From Hymenobacter sp. DG01 (lineage in GTDB: Bacteria > Bacteroidota > Bacteroidia > Cytophagales > Hymenobacteraceae), in the NCBI RefSeq assembly GCF_006352025.1, contig NZ_CP040936.1:4590001-4654000 (forward strand): a stretch of DNA of 64,000 bases, written 5' to 3'. Below, piece by piece: positions 1-8,518 of the stretch; position 1 is the first letter of the stretch; every line of letters begins with the position of its first letter. A model generated the notes under the pieces. That model did no database searches, was not told the DNA's origin, and saw only the letters and a program-made list of their open reading frames with translations. A program made the translations under genes and the position numbers.

Positions 1-55
1 GCTTGAGTATACATATATTCATGAGTGACAATGCCTGCCGGCGCGGCCGGCTGCT

Positions 56-829
56 TTATTTGGCGGCGGGTAGGTAGTAGTTGGCCGTTAGGGAGGCGCC
101 CCGCAGGTAGGCCTGATAGTGGAAGCTTCGCTCCAGATAGCCCGGCAGCAGCTGGCCCAGGCCCCATTCGTAGCAGGCAGCCACCTGCACGGCCTTCCGG
201 CGGTAGCCTACCCCGCCCAGCAGCCCGGCATCAAAGGGCCGGATGTCGGCGCTGCCCCCACCGCCCAGTATCCCGAAGCCCCCACCCGAGCCCCCAAAGT
301 ACCCGAACCGCAGCCGGTAGTTGCTGCCGTAGCTTCTCGATTCCGTGGGGCGGGTTTCCGTTAGGTCATCGGCGCTACGGCCCCACACTCCCATGCTGCC
401 GTAACCGCCCAGCAGCAGCCGCACGCCGCGGCTGAGTCCCGCCGGAGCAAATACCGCCACGGTCTGTAGCTGAGCATAGGTTAGGTGGGTGGTAGTGGTG
501 GCCTGAAGGCGTACCTCGTCTGCAGTGCCCTGGTTGAAGACTTCATCGGAATAGGAGCGGTAGGCTTTCAGGGTAACTCCCAGCCCGTATTGCAGCGCCA
601 GCTGGTTGCTCAGGCGAGTTTCGGCTACCATGCCAATTTGCCCGGAAGGGCGCTGCCAGGAGGAGGGCGAAGCCGCTCCCTGTTGCTGGGTCCAGCTCAG
701 GCCAGCGCCCGCCTGCACTCCCAGCTGGGTGCGTCTTTGGGCCTGGGCAGTAGAAAGCAGCGGGAGGCTTAGCGCAAAAGTCAGGGCGCAGCGGCTAGGC
801 ATCAGAAACGAGGATATGGGTAGCAGCAT
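56..829 (-). CDS. Exported protein, probable outer-membrane beta-barrel
   Basis: The product begins with a signal peptide (hydrophobic stretch ending STAQAQ) and continues as about 225 residues with alternating aromatic/hydrophobic and small residues, many glycines (a GGSGGGFGILGGGG run) and a terminal strand-like segment ending LTANYYLPAAK. This fits a small outer-membrane beta-barrel of the kind common in Bacteroidota, but I cannot name a family. The start at 829 is chosen because it gives a complete signal peptide; an internal ATG at 802 would also do, and an ATG at 874 adds an unlikely leader. It stands alone and points away from the alpha-2-macroglobulin gene. Confidence 0.6.
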   Translation of the reverse strand: MLLPISSFLMPSRCALTFALSLPLLSTAQAQRRTQLGVQAGAGLSWTQQQGAASPSSWQRPSGQIGMVAETRLSNQLALQYGLGVTLKAYRSYSDEVFNQGTADEVRLQATTTTHLTYAQLQTVAVFAPAGLSRGVRLLLGGYGSMGVWGRSADDLTETRPTESRSYGSNYRLRFGYFGGSGGGFGILGGGGSADIRPFDAGLLGGVGYRRKAVQVAACYEWGLGQLLPGYLERSFHYQAYLRGASLTANYYLPAAK

Positions 830-1097
830 GGATAACGGAAAAAAATAGAAGTATCTGAGGCTGGCCGCAAGCACGGCGGCATACCTGCGTAAGAAGGCTT
901 AATAGTACAGAAAAAGGCAGAGTGTTCTGGTGCTGCGCTAGGCCTGGGCCTGGTTTTGGCTACTTGCCCCGGGCTGCCCAACGGGTGCGGCCTGTAGCTG
1001 AAGGCCGAGTACATTTTCTTTCGGGCGGGCTTATGGAATTGTCGGGTTCGGGGCATCTAAAGTTTACCAACTTGCCCTCCTGATTCGTTTTGCCCGT

Positions 1098-4000
1098 ATG
1101 CGCCCTCTCCTGTTAAGCTTCCTGCTGCTCCTGCTCTTGTTTTCCGCCGGCTCCTCCCAAACGACTCCTACCCCTCCCGGCAAGGGCAACCCTGCCGCCT
1201 GGAAGAAAATTGACCAGCTCCTGGCCAAAGACCAGACGTCCTCCGCCGCCAAGCTGCTGGAGCCCCTGTACCAGCAGGCCCGGCAGCGTCAGAATACGCC
1301 CGAGTATCTGCGGGCCCTGCTCTATAAGCTGCGCCTGCTGGAAGCCAAAGAGGAAGAGGCTGACGTGCAGGCCATTGCCCTGGTAGAGGCCGACCTGAAA
1401 ACCGCCCGGTTTCCGGCCCGGCCCATTTTGCACAGCCTGCTGGCTCAGCTCTACGCCAACTACTACCAGCAGCACCGCTACCAGCTCTACGACCGCACCG
1501 CCCAGGCCGCGCCCGACCCCGCCGATACCAGCCGGGCCGATATCCGGACCTGGGATGCTGCCCGCCTCGGCAGTGCCGTTATCAGCCACTACCGCGCCTC
1601 GCTGGCCGACGAGCCCGAACGCCTGCAGCAGCTGAAACTGGCGGCCATGGGCTACGCCGTAACGGGCGGCGACGCCGAAAGCCGCATCCTCGTGCCCACG
1701 CTCTACGACCTGCTGGCCCGCCGCGCCATCGAGGGGCTTGGCAACGATGAGTTCTACCTCACGAAGCCCGCCGAGCAGTTTGAGCTGAAAGAAGCCGCGC
1801 TGTTTGGGCCGGCCGCTGCGTTTGCCCGCCTGAATCTGACCGCGCCGCCGGCCGACTCGCTCAACGGGCAGCTGCAGGTATTGCGGGTGCTGCAGCAGCT
1901 TACCGTGTTCCGGCTGCGGGATGCCACCAACCCAGAAGCCTTGGCCGACGTGGACTTGGCTCGCCTGCGCTTTGTGCACCAGTACGCCGAGTTGCCCAAC
2001 AAGAACGAGCTGTACCGTGCCGCGCTAAACCAGGCGGCCACTACCTACGCGGCCTTGCCCATCGTCACGCGGTTTATGTTCGTGCAGGCTTCTCTTGAGC
2101 AGGAAACCGATGCCGTGAAAGCTCGTCAGCTAGCCTTAGAAGCTGAAAAGCGCTTCCCGAAGTCACATGGAGCCTTACAGGCCAAGGCACTGCGGCAGAA
2201 CCTAGAGCAGGTTGAAGTTACGTTCACGACCGAGGAAACGGTGCTGCCCGGCCAGCCGTGGCTGCTGAAGCTGCAGGTGCGCAACGTGACTCGGCTTTAC
2301 GCCAAAGCGTATCGCATCAGCAACGCTTACAACGTTCGTCTTTCCGAGCCTGGCACCGCTGAGGATGCAGAAAACTACAGCTTCCAGAAGACCTTTGCCC
2401 GCGCCTTAGCCAGTAAGCCCGCCGCGACTTGGACGCTGAACGTGCCCGCTCCATCCGACTACAAAGGCCACAGCGTGCAACACGCTGGCCCGGCGTTGCC
2501 GCTCGGCCACTACCTCATCATAATAAGCACCGCTGATGAAAACCCAACCAAGGAGCGAGCCGGCGTTATCACGGCGCGTTCCTTTTTAAGTGTGAGCGAA
2601 CTGAGCCAAATCCGTCGCAACTCGCCCGATGGCACCAGCCTGCTGGTGCTGCACCGACAGAGCGGGCAACCGCTGGCCGGAGTACAAGTACGTCCCCTGT
2701 TTCAGTACTACGACCAGAAAGCCCGCCAGTACAAGCAGCGCCGCGGTGACGTGCTGACCACCAATGCCGAAGGCCAGACACAAATTTCACTCGGTCTGAA
2801 AACGGGAGAAAACACGCAACTCAGCAACCTGTTCCTCACGCAGGGCCGCGACTCGCTGCTGGTTGAAAACGTGGGCGGCTACTACCCCCGCCGCCCCCGC
2901 AACTCCGAAGCCGAGCAGCCCCAGCGCCGCACGTTTCTCTTCACCGACCGCGCTATTTACCGCCCCGGCCAGACGCTCTACTTCAAAGGCATCCTGACGG
3001 AAACCCGCGCCGGCAAGTCGCAGCTTCTGACCAAGCAGGCCGTGTCGGTGCGCCTTGTGGATGTGAACGGCCAGACCGTGCAGACGCTGCCCTTCACCAC
3101 TTCTGATTTTGGCTCCTTCCACAGCTCTGTCGTGCTGCCCACCGGCCTGCTCAATGGCGAAATGAGCCTGCAAACCGATGACGGCAGTATCAGCTTCGCG
3201 GTAGAAGACTACAAGCGCCCCACCTTCCAGGTGACGTTTGAACCCGTAGCCGGCACGCCCGTGCTGGGCCAGCAGGTGACTGTGCGCGGCAAAGCTACCG
3301 CCTACGCCGGCCAGCCCATTGACGGGGCCACGGTGCAGTACCGTGTGGTGCGCCGCACGTTCTGGCCCCTGTTCGGAATGAGCTACCGCAGCCTGTACGG
3401 CAGCCAGGGCCGGCCGGAAGTGGAAATCCTCAACGGTACCGCCCAAACTGATTCGGCCGGCGGCTTCGTGGTGAAATTCATAGCGAAAGGGGAGGAGGAC
3501 CTGGGCGCGGCCAAGCGCGGCCCCTGGAACCCCGGCTACGTGTTTGAGGTAACGGCCGACGTGACCGACGCAGCCGGCGAAACCCGCACTGGCCAGCAGT
3601 CCGTCAGCCTTGGTACCAACGCCCTGAGCTTGCGCCTGGAAGTGCCTAAGCAGCTGAACCGCGAAAAAATACCCGCGCTGCAACTGCTCAGCACCAACGC
3701 CACCGGCGAAGCCCTGTCCGCCCAGGGCCAGCTGCGCCTCTACCGCCTCACACCGCCGGCCCGTGCCCTGCGCCCCCGCGCCTGGGAGCGGCCGGAGCTG
3801 GAAGCCCTGAGCCAGGAGGAGTTCAGGCGCCAGTTCCCGCTGGATGCCTACGCCCGCGAAGACAACGACAGCACCTGGGCCCGCACGCTGGTCGTCACCC
3901 AGGACTTCAACACCGAAAAAAGCCCGTTGCTGCCCGAAATGGCGAAGGCGCTAAGCAGCCAGCAACCCGGCCGTTACGTGCTGGAAGCCACCGCCACCGC

Positions 4001-7000
4001 ACCAGCCTCCACGCCGCCCGTCAAAACCGAGCAGGTGTTCACGCTCTACTCGGCTGAGGCGAAGACCCTGCCCATTCCTACCCCCGATTGGTTCGTGAAC
4101 CTCCAGGACAGCGTAGCACCGGGTCAGGCCGCGCGCTTTCTGGTGGGCAGTTCCGAAGCCGGGGCGCGCCTGCTGCTGGAAGTGGAAGCCAAAGGCGAAA
4201 CTCTGCGCCGCGAGTGGCTGACCCTGGCCGCCGGCGAGCAGCGCGTCATCGAAGTTCCGACTACTGCCTCGCTGGACGGCGCATCGCTCTACGCCCACCT
4301 CACGCAGGTGCGCGACAACCGCCTCTACACCCACACCGCCACCGTGCAGGTAGCCACGCCGCCCGCGCCGCTGGTGCTCAGCATTGCTACCTTCCGCGAC
4401 AAGCTGCAGCCCGGCCAGAAGGAAACCTGGCGCGTCACGATTCATAACACCGCCGGCCAACCCGCCAACGCCGAGCTGCTGGCTACTCTCTACGATAAGT
4501 CCCTGGACGTTTTCCGGGCGTACTCCTTTACGGAGCTGGAGTTTCCGAAGCCGTATTATCCGGCGCTGCTAGCCTGGAATGGCCGGTTTGGGACGCAGGA
4601 GTCGGATGAGCTGTTTGACGGGAATTCAGCTACCGGGTCAATCAGGGATATGCGCTATCCTCACCTGAATATGTGGGGCTACATGGGCGAGGACGAAATT
4701 CCAGATCAAGAAGAGCTTGCCGATAAAGTTGTTAAGTTCACTGCGCCAGTCGTAAAGCTAGATGAGGAAGTCCGGGTGCGCGGCAATGCTATGGCTTCGG
4801 CCGCGGCGCCGGCACCACAAATGGCCATGCGTAAGATGGCCGACTCACAGCAACTCAACGAAGTTGTAGTGGCAGGGGCGGAACCGCCCAAATCAGCTCA
4901 ACCTGACCTCGCCAACGTCCAGGCCCGCAAAGACTTCCGTGAAACGGCCTTCTGGCTGCCCGAGCTACGCACCAATGCCCAGGGCGAAACCGTGCTGGAA
5001 TTCCAGATGCCCGAAGCTGTGACGCGCTGGCAACTGCTGGCCCTGGCCCACGACCAGCAACTGCACTCCGGCCTGCTTCGCCGCGAGCTGGTTACCCAAA
5101 AGCAGCTGCAAGTGACGCCCAACGCCCCGCGCTTCTTCCGTGAAGGTGACCAACTCACGCTCAGCGCCAAGCTCAGCAACCTCACTGATGCACCCTTGAG
5201 CGGCAGTGCTCAGCTGTTCCTGCTCGATGCCCGCACCCAGCAGCCCCTGGAAAGCAAGCTGCTGAAAAGCCCCGGCCAGCTTAAATTCAGCCTGAAAGCC
5301 AACCAAAGCAGCGCCATAAGCTGGAGCCTACAAATTCCGGAAACCGCCGAAGGCCAGGTGCCGCTCGAAGCCATAACCTACCGCGTGGTGGCATCGGGTC
5401 AGTTGCCAGTTGTCGGTTCTCAGTTGTCAGGCAAAGACAAGAAGGAGCAGCGCAAACAGCGCCGCCAGAACAAACCGGCAACCGGCAACTCACAACTGGC
5501 AACTGTACAGGATGGCGAGGAAAACACCCTGCCTGTGCTGCCCAACCGTCTGCTCATCACCGAAAGCCTGCCACTACCCCTTGTAGGGCCCGGGGCCCGG
5601 GAATTTGAGCTAAAGAAGCTGACCAGCACTACCTCGCCCACGCGCCGCAACTACTCGCTTACGCTGGAAATGACGCCCAACCCGGCCTGGTACGCCGTGC
5701 AGGCGCTGCCCTACCTCATGGAGTACCCCTATGAGTGCTCGGAGCAGGTGTTCAGTCGTTTGTATGCCAACTTGCTGGCTGCCAAAATTCTGCAGAGTAA
5801 CCCGCAGCTGCGCACCACGCTGGCCGAATGGAAGCGCGCCGCCGACGCCGGCAACAAAGCTGCCCTCACGAGCAAGCTGGAGCAGAACCAGGAGCTGAAA
5901 AACCTGCTGCTCCAGGAAACGCCCTGGGTGCGCGATGCGCAGTCGGATACGGAGCGTATGCGCCGCCTCACGGAGCTGTTCGACGAGCCCCGCCTGCGAG
6001 CCGAAACCAGCCGCGCCCTCGCCAAGCTGCTCCAGATGCAGCAGCCCAACGGGGCCTTTCCGTGGTTTGAGCGCATGCCCGACGACCGGTACATCACCCA
6101 GCTTATTGTGGCCGGGTTTGGCAAGCTGCAGAAGCTGGGCGCGCTGGATGTGCAGCAGACCCCGCAGGCCCGGCAAATCGTCAACAACGCGCTTATCTAC
6201 CTCGACAGCCAGCTGCAGCGCGACTACAACGAGCTTCGCAAGCAGCCCAAGGTTGATCTGAAGCAGCAGCACGTATCCGATATTCAGGTGCAGGCGCTGT
6301 ATGCCCGCAGCTTCTGGCCGGGCCTGGCGTTGGCGAAAGCCGCGCAACCGGCTCAGGCGTTCTACCAGCAGCAGGCTGCTACCTACTGGAAAGCCCAGAC
6401 CCGTTACCTCCAGGGCCAGACTGCCCTGGCCCTGCACCGCCAGAAAACGCAGCCAGCCGCCGTAAAAAACATCCTGACGGCCCTCCGCGAAAACGCGCTG
6501 CACTCGCCGGAGCTGGGCATGTACTGGAAAGACGTGCGCGGTGGCTACTACTGGCGCGAGGCTCCCACCGAAACCCAGGCTACCCTCATCGAGGCCTTCG
6601 ATGAAGTAGAAAACAACCAGCAGGCCGTGGATGAAATGAAGCTCTGGCTGCTCCAGCAGAAGCACACCCAGAACTGGGAAAGCACCCGCGCCACCGCCGA
6701 TGCCTGCTACGCCCTGCTGCTGTGCGGCACTAACTGGCTCCAGCCTACCCAGCCCGTGCAGGTGAGGGTAGGAGGGAAGCCCGCTCCCGTTGCAGCCCAG
6801 CAAGCCGGCACCGGCTACTACAAAACCACCTGGCCCGCCGCTGAAATCAAGCCTGAGCTAGGCAAGTTAACGGTGCAGAAAACCGATGCCGGCGTGGCCT
6901 GGGGCGCCTTGTACTGGCAATATTTCGAGCAGTTGGATAAGATTACGCCCGCCGCTACCGGCCTGCAGCTGGAGCGCCAGCTCTACCGTGAGCAGCGCAC

Positions 7001-7388
7001 GGCTACCGGACCCGTCCTGCAGCCCCTCACGGCTGCTACCCCCCTGCGCGTGGGCGACGTGCTGGTGGTGCGCCTCGTACTGCGCGCCGACCGGGACCTG
7101 GAGTACGTGCACCTCAAAGACCAGCGCGCCGCTGGCCTGGAGCTCATCGGGCAGACTTCGGGCTACCGCTACCAGAGCGGCCTGGGCTACTACGAAAGCC
7201 CCCGCGACGCGGCCACCAACTTTTTCATCAGCTACTTTCCCAAAGGCACTCACACGTTTGAGTACCGCCTGCGGGCCGCCCAGGCCGGCAACTTCTCGGG
7301 TGGCCTCTCGCAGCTGCAGTGCCTCTACGCCCCGGAGTTCACAACTCATTCGGCTGGCACGCGGGTGCAGATTGCAGCTCAACCGTAA
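1098..7388 (+). CDS. Bacterial alpha-2-macroglobulin family protein
   Basis: A 2096-residue exported protein with a leucine-rich signal peptide (first ~20 residues, ending SAGSSQ). It has the layout of a bacterial alpha-2-macroglobulin: a long N-terminal helical segment, several macroglobulin-type beta domains (for example the FTDRAIYRPGQTLYFKGIL stretch), a bait-like variable middle, and a C-terminal alpha-helical TED domain with the thioester motif CSEQ at residues 1547-1550. Family knowledge: these proteins trap proteases that cut the bait region, and the Cys-Gln thioester then binds the attacker covalently. E. coli YfhM is shorter (~1650 aa) and sits beside pbpC; no penicillin-binding protein gene is adjacent here. 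Odd points are two receptor-like motifs, EEVRVRG and LNEVVVAG, near residues 1224 and 1253, and a repeat-derived segment at 1435-1470. The family call is firm; the substrate is unknown. Confidence 0.92.
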   Translation: MRPLLLSFLLLLLLFSAGSSQTTPTPPGKGNPAAWKKIDQLLAKDQTSSAAKLLEPLYQQARQRQNTPEYLRALLYKLRLLEAKEEEADVQAIALVEADLKTARFPARPILHSLLAQLYANYYQQHRYQLYDRTAQAAPDPADTSRADIRTWDAARLGSAVISHYRASLADEPERLQQLKLAAMGYAVTGGDAESRILVPTLYDLLARRAIEGLGNDEFYLTKPAEQFELKEAALFGPAAAFARLNLTAPPADSLNGQLQVLRVLQQLTVFRLRDATNPEALADVDLARLRFVHQYAELPNKNELYRAALNQAATTYAALPIVTRFMFVQASLEQETDAVKARQLALEAEKRFPKSHGALQAKALRQNLEQVEVTFTTEETVLPGQPWLLKLQVRNVTRLYAKAYRISNAYNVRLSEPGTAEDAENYSFQKTFARALASKPAATWTLNVPAPSDYKGHSVQHAGPALPLGHYLIIISTADENPTKERAGVITARSFLSVSELSQIRRNSPDGTSLLVLHRQSGQPLAGVQVRPLFQYYDQKARQYKQRRGDVLTTNAEGQTQISLGLKTGENTQLSNLFLTQGRDSLLVENVGGYYPRRPRNSEAEQPQRRTFLFTDRAIYRPGQTLYFKGILTETRAGKSQLLTKQAVSVRLVDVNGQTVQTLPFTTSDFGSFHSSVVLPTGLLNGEMSLQTDDGSISFAVEDYKRPTFQVTFEPVAGTPVLGQQVTVRGKATAYAGQPIDGATVQYRVVRRTFWPLFGMSYRSLYGSQGRPEVEILNGTAQTDSAGGFVVKFIAKGEEDLGAAKRGPWNPGYVFEVTADVTDAAGETRTGQQSVSLGTNALSLRLEVPKQLNREKIPALQLLSTNATGEALSAQGQLRLYRLTPPARALRPRAWERPELEALSQEEFRRQFPLDAYAREDNDSTWARTLVVTQDFNTEKSPLLPEMAKALSSQQPGRYVLEATATAPASTPPVKTEQVFTLYSAEAKTLPIPTPDWFVNLQDSVAPGQAARFLVGSSEAGARLLLEVEAKGETLRREWLTLAAGEQRVIEVPTTASLDGASLYAHLTQVRDNRLYTHTATVQVATPPAPLVLSIATFRDKLQPGQKETWRVTIHNTAGQPANAELLATLYDKSLDVFRAYSFTELEFPKPYYPALLAWNGRFGTQESDELFDGNSATGSIRDMRYPHLNMWGYMGEDEIPDQEELADKVVKFTAPVVKLDEEVRVRGNAMASAAAPAPQMAMRKMADSQQLNEVVVAGAEPPKSAQPDLANVQARKDFRETAFWLPELRTNAQGETVLEFQMPEAVTRWQLLALAHDQQLHSGLLRRELVTQKQLQVTPNAPRFFREGDQLTLSAKLSNLTDAPLSGSAQLFLLDARTQQPLESKLLKSPGQLKFSLKANQSSAISWSLQIPETAEGQVPLEAITYRVVASGQLPVVGSQLSGKDKKEQRKQRRQNKPATGNSQLATVQDGEENTLPVLPNRLLITESLPLPLVGPGAREFELKKLTSTTSPTRRNYSLTLEMTPNPAWYAVQALPYLMEYPYECSEQVFSRLYANLLAAKILQSNPQLRTTLAEWKRAADAGNKAALTSKLEQNQELKNLLLQETPWVRDAQSDTERMRRLTELFDEPRLRAETSRALAKLLQMQQPNGAFPWFERMPDDRYITQLIVAGFGKLQKLGALDVQQTPQARQIVNNALIYLDSQLQRDYNELRKQPKVDLKQQHVSDIQVQALYARSFWPGLALAKAAQPAQAFYQQQAATYWKAQTRYLQGQTALALHRQKTQPAAVKNILTALRENALHSPELGMYWKDVRGGYYWREAPTETQATLIEAFDEVENNQQAVDEMKLWLLQQKHTQNWESTRATADACYALLLCGTNWLQPTQPVQVRVGGKPAPVAAQQAGTGYYKTTWPAAEIKPELGKLTVQKTDAGVAWGALYWQYFEQLDKITPAATGLQLERQLYREQRTATGPVLQPLTAATPLRVGDVLVVRLVLRADRDLEYVHLKDQRAAGLELIGQTSGYRYQSGLGYYESPRDAATNFFISYFPKGTHTFEYRLRAAQAGNFSGGLSQLQCLYAPEFTTHSAGTRVQIAAQP
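5400..5505. repeat. Inverted repeat inside the alpha-2-macroglobulin gene
   Basis: The 14-base arm cagttgccagttgt (5400-5413) is matched exactly in reverse complement at 5492-5505, with further cagttg-like units inside. The lysine/arginine/glutamine-rich stretch between the arms stays in frame. The texture resembles intergenic repeats at 8432-8517 and 51358-51576, so this looks like a repeat captured by the coding sequence. Confidence 0.7.
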
Positions 7389-7460
7389 AAGATATTATTG
7401 TAATTTGAGCCGGTGAGGCTGCACTATTAGAACAGATTATCTGGGCTTTACCTCTGCAGC

Positions 7461-7491
7461 TTGAGACTGCCAGCTACCCATTGTACCTTTG
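7461..7491 (+). promoter_or_regulatory. Bacteroidota-type promoter for 7515-7985
   Basis: TTG at 7461-7463, a 20-base spacer and TACCTTTG at 7484-7491 match the Bacteroidota consensus TTG-N17-23-TAnnTTTG. The start codon lies 24 bases further on, giving a short leader. Confidence 0.7.
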
Positions 7492-7514
7492 CGCCTCGTT
7501 TGTTTTTCAGAAGG

Positions 7515-7985
7515 ATGAAGTTGATGCATAAACTAGTAATGGTTGCCGTGGTGCTGCTCTTGAGTGGCACTTCGGCGTGGGCTCAGGGAGACAAAAAAAC
7601 GACAGCCACCGCTACCCCCACCCAACTGCCGGGTGAAGAAAAACTATCGGCCCAGGAGCGTGCCGAGCGCGACTTTCTGATGCCCGTACGCCGCAAGCAG
7701 GCCGCGGCCCTGCGCGCTGCTGCCGAGGAAGCTGGTGTACACCAGCCCGCCGTAGAAGTAACCGCCCGGAACCTGGAGGCCCCCGAGGACGATAAGCCCG
7801 CCGAGGCCCCCGAAGCAAAAGCCGCCCCCGCTGCCGTGCACCGCAGCAGCCACAGCTACCACCGACGTAGCTCATCTGGCCACCGAAGCACGGCCAGCCG
7901 CAGCCGCTCGTCGGCTTCGTCGCGCAAGAAATCCACCGCTAAAAAGTCAACGGCCAAAAAGAAAAAGACCACCCGGCGGCGTTAG
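7515..7985 (+). CDS. Small exported protein with a histone-H1-like basic tail
   Basis: This 156-residue protein starts with a clear signal peptide (MKLMHKLVMVAVVLLLSGTS, then AWAQ). A charged, alanine-rich middle follows, then a His/Ser/Arg-rich segment, and the protein ends in a lysine/arginine tail built from KKSTAK units. The tail resembles histone-H1-like or nucleic-acid-binding sequences, but the signal peptide argues for export, so binding to acidic envelope polymers is an alternative. The start at 7515 is favoured over 7461 because it gives a standard signal peptide and follows a good promoter. I do not recognise a named family. Confidence 0.65.
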   Translation: MKLMHKLVMVAVVLLLSGTSAWAQGDKKTTATATPTQLPGEEKLSAQERAERDFLMPVRRKQAAALRAAAEEAGVHQPAVEVTARNLEAPEDDKPAEAPEAKAAPAAVHRSSHSYHRRSSSGHRSTASRSRSSASSRKKSTAKKSTAKKKKTTRRR

Positions 7986-8001
7986 TATGCTCCGGATCTG
8001 A

Positions 8002-8052
8002 CCTAAAAAAGAGAGCCGGCCCGAGTATATCGGGCCGGCTCTCTTTTTTAGG
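8002..8052. terminator. Perfect 23-bp bidirectional terminator
   Basis: Arms at 8002-8024 and 8030-8052 are exact reverse complements around a 5-base loop. The stem has a GC-rich core (gagagccggccc) and A/T runs at both ends. It lies between convergent genes and can serve both strands. Confidence 0.9.
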
Positions 8053-8088
8053 TAATGCCTCCGTGAGCAGGTAGCTACGGCTGTTTCG

Positions 8089-8415
8089 TTACGCGTCCTG
8101 GGGCATGAGGCGCACTACCAGGCCGTCCACGCGTGGGGTCAGTCGGATCTGGCAGGAAAGGCGGCTGCCCTGGGTCATCACGGGCAGGCTCTCCAGCATG
8201 GCCAGCTCATCGTCGCCGGGCTCGGGTAGCTCCGGCCCGGCCAGTACCTCTACGTGGCAGGTGCCACACAGCGCCATGCCTCCGCAGGTAGCCTGAATGT
8301 CGTACCCATCTGCCTTCATGATTTCCATCAGGCTCAGGCCCATGTCGGTAGGAGCCACAATTTCGCGCCGCTGACCGGGCGCCTCCTCTACATATACGCG
8401 TACTTCGTCGGTCAT
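8089..8415 (-). CDS. 2Fe-2S ferredoxin, adrenodoxin type
   Basis: A 108-residue ferredoxin whose cluster ligands are Cys44, Cys50, Cys53 and Cys88 (C-X5-C-X2-C-X34-C, core CGGMALCGTCHVE). This is the adrenodoxin/ISC-type pattern rather than the plant photosynthetic one. It should act as a soluble one-electron carrier. The gene follows a flavoprotein reductase (8519-9532) on the same strand, so the reductase probably feeds it electrons from NADPH. A repeat element fills the ~100-base gap between them. Final acceptors are not visible here; Fe-S assembly, hydroxylases or desaturases are the usual options. Confidence 0.88.
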   Translation of the reverse strand: MTDEVRVYVEEAPGQRREIVAPTDMGLSLMEIMKADGYDIQATCGGMALCGTCHVEVLAGPELPEPGDDELAMLESLPVMTQGSRLSCQIRLTPRVDGLVVRLMPQDA

Positions 8416-8431
8416 ATTCTCAGGTATTGGG

Positions 8432-8517
8432 TAATTGGTAGTAGGTAGTAGGATACCGGCGTCGGTAGTATCAAATACAGCCTGTGGTCCTATTACCTAC
8501 TACTTATTACCAACTAC
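8432..8517. repeat. Imperfect inverted repeat between ferredoxin and reductase genes
   Basis: The left arm holds ggtagtaggtagtagga and the right arm holds cctactacttattacc, an imperfect reverse complement. The element fills the space between two cotranscribed genes and ends two bases before the reductase stop codon. It shares the short-unit, mirrored-arm style of the repeats at 5400, 51358 and 61958. Confidence 0.6.
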
Positions 8518-8518
8518 T

